A stretch of DNA of 10,018 bases, from positions 1 to 10,018 of the forward strand of contig JAEWHY010000589.1 of NCBI GenBank assembly GCA_023387555.1, read 5' to 3'. The position numbers and the translations under genes are program-made. Below, one piece after another: positions 7,491 through 10,018 of this stretch. Position 1 is the first letter of the stretch; every line of letters starts with the position of its first letter. This DNA comes from Pseudomonadota bacterium. GTDB taxonomy: Bacteria; Pseudomonadota; Alphaproteobacteria; Rhizobiales; Xanthobacteraceae. The notes below the pieces were generated by a model. It was not told the origin of the DNA and did no database searches. It saw nothing but the letters and a program-made list of their open reading frames with translations.

Positions 7491-8996
7491 TCAGTCCTCG
7501 ATGCGGTCCGGCAGACGGTCTTCCGGCGCGAGATCGCTGAAGCGGGTGACGCTGCCGTCGAAGTGCAACTGAACCGTGCCGGTCGGGCCGTGGCGCTGCT
7601 TGCCGATGATGACTTCGGCCTTGCCGTGCATCATCGCCATTTCGGCCATCCATTTGACGTGCTCTTCGGTGCCCGGACGCGGCTCCTTGCTCTGCAGGTA
7701 ATATTCCTCGCGGTACACGAACAGCACCACGTCGGCGTCCTGTTCGATCGAGCCCGATTCGCGAAGATCGGAAAGTTGCGGACGCTTGTCTTCGCGGTTT
7801 TCGACCTGACGCGAGAGCTGCGAGAGCGCGATGATCGGAACCGCCAGTTCCTTCGCCAGCGCCTTGAGGACGGTGGTGATCTCGGTGATTTCCTGGACGC
7901 GGCTGTCCTGCGATTTGCGGCTCGAGCCCTGCAGCAGCTGGATATAGTCGATGACCAGAAGGTCGAGGCCGCGCTGACGCTTGAGCCGGCGCGCCCGCGC
8001 CATGAGCTGCGCGATCGACAGGCCGCCGGTCTCGTCGACGAAGAACTTCATGTTCTGCAGTTCGAGCGAGACATCGCGCAGGACTTCAAAATCCTTCTCG
8101 CTGATGCCGCCGCGGCGGATCGTGCTCGACGGAATTCCGGTGCGTTCGGCGATGATACGGGTGGCGAGCTGCTCCGCCGACATTTCGAGCGAGAAGAAGC
8201 CGACGATGCCGCCGTTGACGGTGGAGATATGGCCGTCAGGCCGCACCTCGCCCTGCCATGCCTTGGCGATGTTGTAGGCGATGTTGGTCGCGAGCGAGGT
8301 CTTGCCCATGCCGGGACGGCCGGCGACGATGATCAGGTCGGACGGCTGCAAGCCGCCCATCTTGGCATCGAGGTCGTTGAGGCCGGTGGCGATGCCCGAC
8401 AGTTTGCCGTCGCGCTGATAGGCCTTGGCCGCCATGTCGATCGCGGTGGTGACGGCCTGCGAGAACGCCTGGAAGCCGCCCTCGTAGCGGCCGCTTTCCG
8501 CGACCTCGTAGAGCCTGCGCTCAGCTTCCTCGATCTGCTTGGCCGGGGCGAAGTCGACCGGGGCGTCATAAGCCTCGTTGACCATGTCCTCGCCGATCAC
8601 GATCAGGGCGCGCCGCACCGACAGATCGTAGATCGTGCGTCCGTAGTCCTGGGCGTTGATGACGGTGGTGGCTTCGGCGGCGAGGCGGGCGAGATACTGG
8701 CTCATCGTGAGCCCGCCGATGTCGGCATCGCCTGGCAGGAAGGTCTTCAGCGTGACCGGGCTTGCGACCTTGCCGGCGCGGATCAGCTGCGACGACAGAT
8801 CGTAGATCTTCTGGTGAATCGGCTCATAGAAGTGTCGCGCCTCCAGAAAGTCGGAGACGCGATAGAAGGCTTCGTTGTTGACGAGGATCGCGCCCAACAG
8901 AGCCTGTTCGGCCTCGATGTTGTGCGGCGCGGTGCGGTAGTGCGGCGTTTGATGATCCGCTGCGAGCTTGCGCGCGGCCTGTTCGAGCGATGCCAT
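7491..8996 (-). CDS. dnaB: Replicative DNA helicase DnaB
   Basis: DnaB is the hexameric 5'-3' helicase that unwinds DNA at the replication fork and recruits primase. The 501-residue protein has the N-terminal collar domain (about 22-125, with PHNIEAEQALLGAIL), a linker, and the RecA-like motor. Walker A is GRPGMGKT (226-233), the catalytic glutamate is E271 in FFSLEMS, and Walker B is LLVIDYIQLL (D350). SQLSRQVE (392-399), LSDLRESGSIEQDAD (408-422) and the arginine-finger region KQRHGPTG (466-473) are intact. Compared with E. coli DnaB there is an extra stretch of roughly 16-18 residues (about 247-264) between Walker A and the catalytic glutamate, which I recall as usual in alphaproteobacteria. 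There is no intein. The start is ATG at 8996, with a weak GGA upstream. A 287-bp leader separates it from cfa, so it probably has its own promoter. Confidence 0.97.
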   Translation of the reverse strand: MASLEQAARKLAADHQTPHYRTAPHNIEAEQALLGAILVNNEAFYRVSDFLEARHFYEPIHQKIYDLSSQLIRAGKVASPVTLKTFLPGDADIGGLTMSQYLARLAAEATTVINAQDYGRTIYDLSVRRALIVIGEDMVNEAYDAPVDFAPAKQIEEAERRLYEVAESGRYEGGFQAFSQAVTTAIDMAAKAYQRDGKLSGIATGLNDLDAKMGGLQPSDLIIVAGRPGMGKTSLATNIAYNIAKAWQGEVRPDGHISTVNGGIVGFFSLEMSAEQLATRIIAERTGIPSSTIRRGGISEKDFEVLRDVSLELQNMKFFVDETGGLSIAQLMARARRLKRQRGLDLLVIDYIQLLQGSSRKSQDSRVQEITEITTVLKALAKELAVPIIALSQLSRQVENREDKRPQLSDLRESGSIEQDADVVLFVYREEYYLQSKEPRPGTEEHVKWMAEMAMMHGKAEVIIGKQRHGPTGTVQLHFDGSVTRFSDLAPEDRLPDRIED

Positions 8997-9283
8997 CGGT
9001 CCAGCTAATTATTTGCAGTGAGTTTCTTCAATCGTCTAAACGCGGCACGCTTGAACGCTACACCTGTACGCGTCCACCTCCGAGATTTGCCTGTGAACGA
9101 ACCCCGACGGGATTGCTGTAGCACCGCCGTCGCGGGACGTCTGCCGCAAACTCGGCTGTCCCCACAACACACGCAGACCTCTACCGGGAAGCGGAAAATG
9201 TCGGGTTGCATCTTGACGGATTGAAGGCGTCTCGTGCAGCGGAATACCGCTTGCCTCACGACGAAATGTCTTGACGTTCGGCG
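8997..9283 (-). other. Noncoding leader between cfa and dnaB
   Basis: This 287-bp gap lies after the cfa stop and before the dnaB ATG. The last 20 or so bases before dnaB are AT-rich (AAATAATTA), which fits a leader, but I could not find a convincing -35/-10 pair at proper spacing. No strong terminator hairpin with a T tract follows cfa; only a 5-bp hairpin near 9246-9259 is seen. Short open frames on both strands have no recognisable product. A dnaB promoter here is inferred from position only. Confidence 0.35.
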
Positions 9284-10018
9284 CTACTCGCCGGCCATGC
9301 GCAAGGGCGGCACGCTCCTGCGCTCAAGTCCGCGCAAGCGCTCCTCCTCGCGCTCCAGATAGCTCCGCGTGATCGGCACAGCGTCGACGCGCTTGGCGAG
9401 CTGGATCTGGAAGACCATCATTCCCTGATTGCGGAACGCCATTTCCGAGGCGGCAAGATAGAACTCCCACATCCGCACAAAACGCTCGTCGTAGATTCTG
9501 CGCGCCTCTTCCGCGCGGGCCATGAAGCGGACGCGCCAGGCCTTGAGGGTCTCGGCATAGTGCAGCCGCAGGATCTCGATATCGGCGACGATCAGTCCGG
9601 CCCGCTCGATCGCGGGCAGCACCTCGGACAGGGCAGGGATGTAGCCACCGGGGAAAATGTACTTGTCGATCCACGGATTGGTGGCGTTCGGCCCCTCCGA
9701 GCGGCCGATCGAATGCAGGACCATGACCCCGTCATCCGCCAGCAGGTCCGCGCATTTGTTGAAGAAGGCGCGGTAGTGATTGACGCCCACATGCTCGAAC
9801 ATGCCGACCGACACGATGCGCTCGAAGCGTTCGTTGAGGTCGCGGTAGTCCTGCAACCGGAATTCCACCCGGCCGCACAGGTCGCGTTCGGCGGCGCGGC
9901 CCTGTGCGAGCCGCAATTGTTCTTCGGACAGCGTGATGCCGGTGACGCTGGCTCCGCAATGCTCCGCAATATAGAGGCCGAGCCCGCCCCAGCCGCAGCC
10001 GATGTCGAGCACGCGCTG
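9284..10018 (-). CDS. cfa: Cyclopropane-fatty-acyl-phospholipid synthase (5' part beyond window)
   Basis: This enzyme moves a methylene group from S-adenosylmethionine to the double bond of unsaturated fatty acyl chains already in membrane phospholipids, usually as cells leave exponential growth. The window holds the C-terminal 244 residues; whole enzymes have about 380-420. The frame continues through the right edge, entering at QRVLDIGCGWGG, the SAM-binding glycine motif. After it come QDYRDLNERF, VSVGMFEHVG, VLHSIGR, WIDKYIFPGGYIP and HYAETLKAW. By alignment to E. coli Cfa, the glutamate in MFEHVG (E75 here), the histidine in VLHSIG (H102) and the tyrosine in HYAETL (Y154) match active-site residues E239, H266 and Y317; the conserved cysteine C139 would be outside the window. 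The stop is TAG at 9284-9286. It precedes dnaB with a long gap, so linked expression is not implied. Confidence 0.95.
   Translation of the reverse strand, partial: QRVLDIGCGWGGLGLYIAEHCGASVTGITLSEEQLRLAQGRAAERDLCGRVEFRLQDYRDLNERFERIVSVGMFEHVGVNHYRAFFNKCADLLADDGVMVLHSIGRSEGPNATNPWIDKYIFPGGYIPALSEVLPAIERAGLIVADIEILRLHYAETLKAWRVRFMARAEEARRIYDERFVRMWEFYLAASEMAFRNQGMMVFQIQLAKRVDAVPITRSYLEREEERLRGLERRSVPPLRMAGE

Noticed and set aside
7563..9008. Long open frame on the plus strand (481 codons) opposite dnaB
   Set aside because: It mirrors a GC-rich coding sequence, has no recognisable domain, and covers a certain dnaB gene.
9005..9259. Short frames on either strand in the cfa-dnaB gap (minus 84 codons, plus 68 codons at 9018-9224)
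   Set aside because: Both start with GTG, have no recognisable product, and show composition like random GC-rich sequence.

Overview
The window comes from a GC-rich bacterial chromosome. The predicted proteins look most like those of an alphaproteobacterium of the Bradyrhizobium/Rhodopseudomonas group (Nitrobacteraceae). This rests on recalled resemblance of PurF, DnaB, RadA and the response regulator to that group, on the gene order dnaB-alr-radA-cvpA-purF, and on a CT-rich palindromic intergenic repeat of a kind I associate with these genomes. No database search was possible.

Every gene I can support lies on the minus strand, so the block is transcribed from right to left. In that order it holds: the 3' part of a cyclopropane-fatty-acyl-phospholipid synthase (cfa, cut by the right edge); a 287-bp leader; the replicative helicase dnaB; alanine racemase alr; a 154-bp palindromic repeat region; the recombination ATPase radA; a 241-bp gap with two inverted repeats and a candidate promoter; cvpA; purF; a protein joining a peroxiredoxin-like domain to a 2-oxoglutarate/Fe(II) dioxygenase domain; a single-domain response regulator broken by one in-frame TGA; and a PaiB-like FMN-binding regulator cut by the left edge.

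The right three quarters are housekeeping: membrane lipid modification, replication, D-alanine supply for peptidoglycan, DNA repair and purine synthesis. cvpA-purF is a tight pair, and the dioxygenase gene starts 11 bp after purF, so these three are probably co-transcribed. The left 2.3 kb is more accessory. The dioxygenase has lost the peroxidatic cysteine in its peroxiredoxin-like half, and the response regulator appears to be a very young pseudogene.

I see no mobile element, CRISPR array, tRNA or rRNA, and no convincing new multi-gene system. The items most worth checking are the response regulator stop codon, the cysteine-less peroxiredoxin/dioxygenase fusion, and the perfect 11-bp inverted repeat upstream of cvpA.
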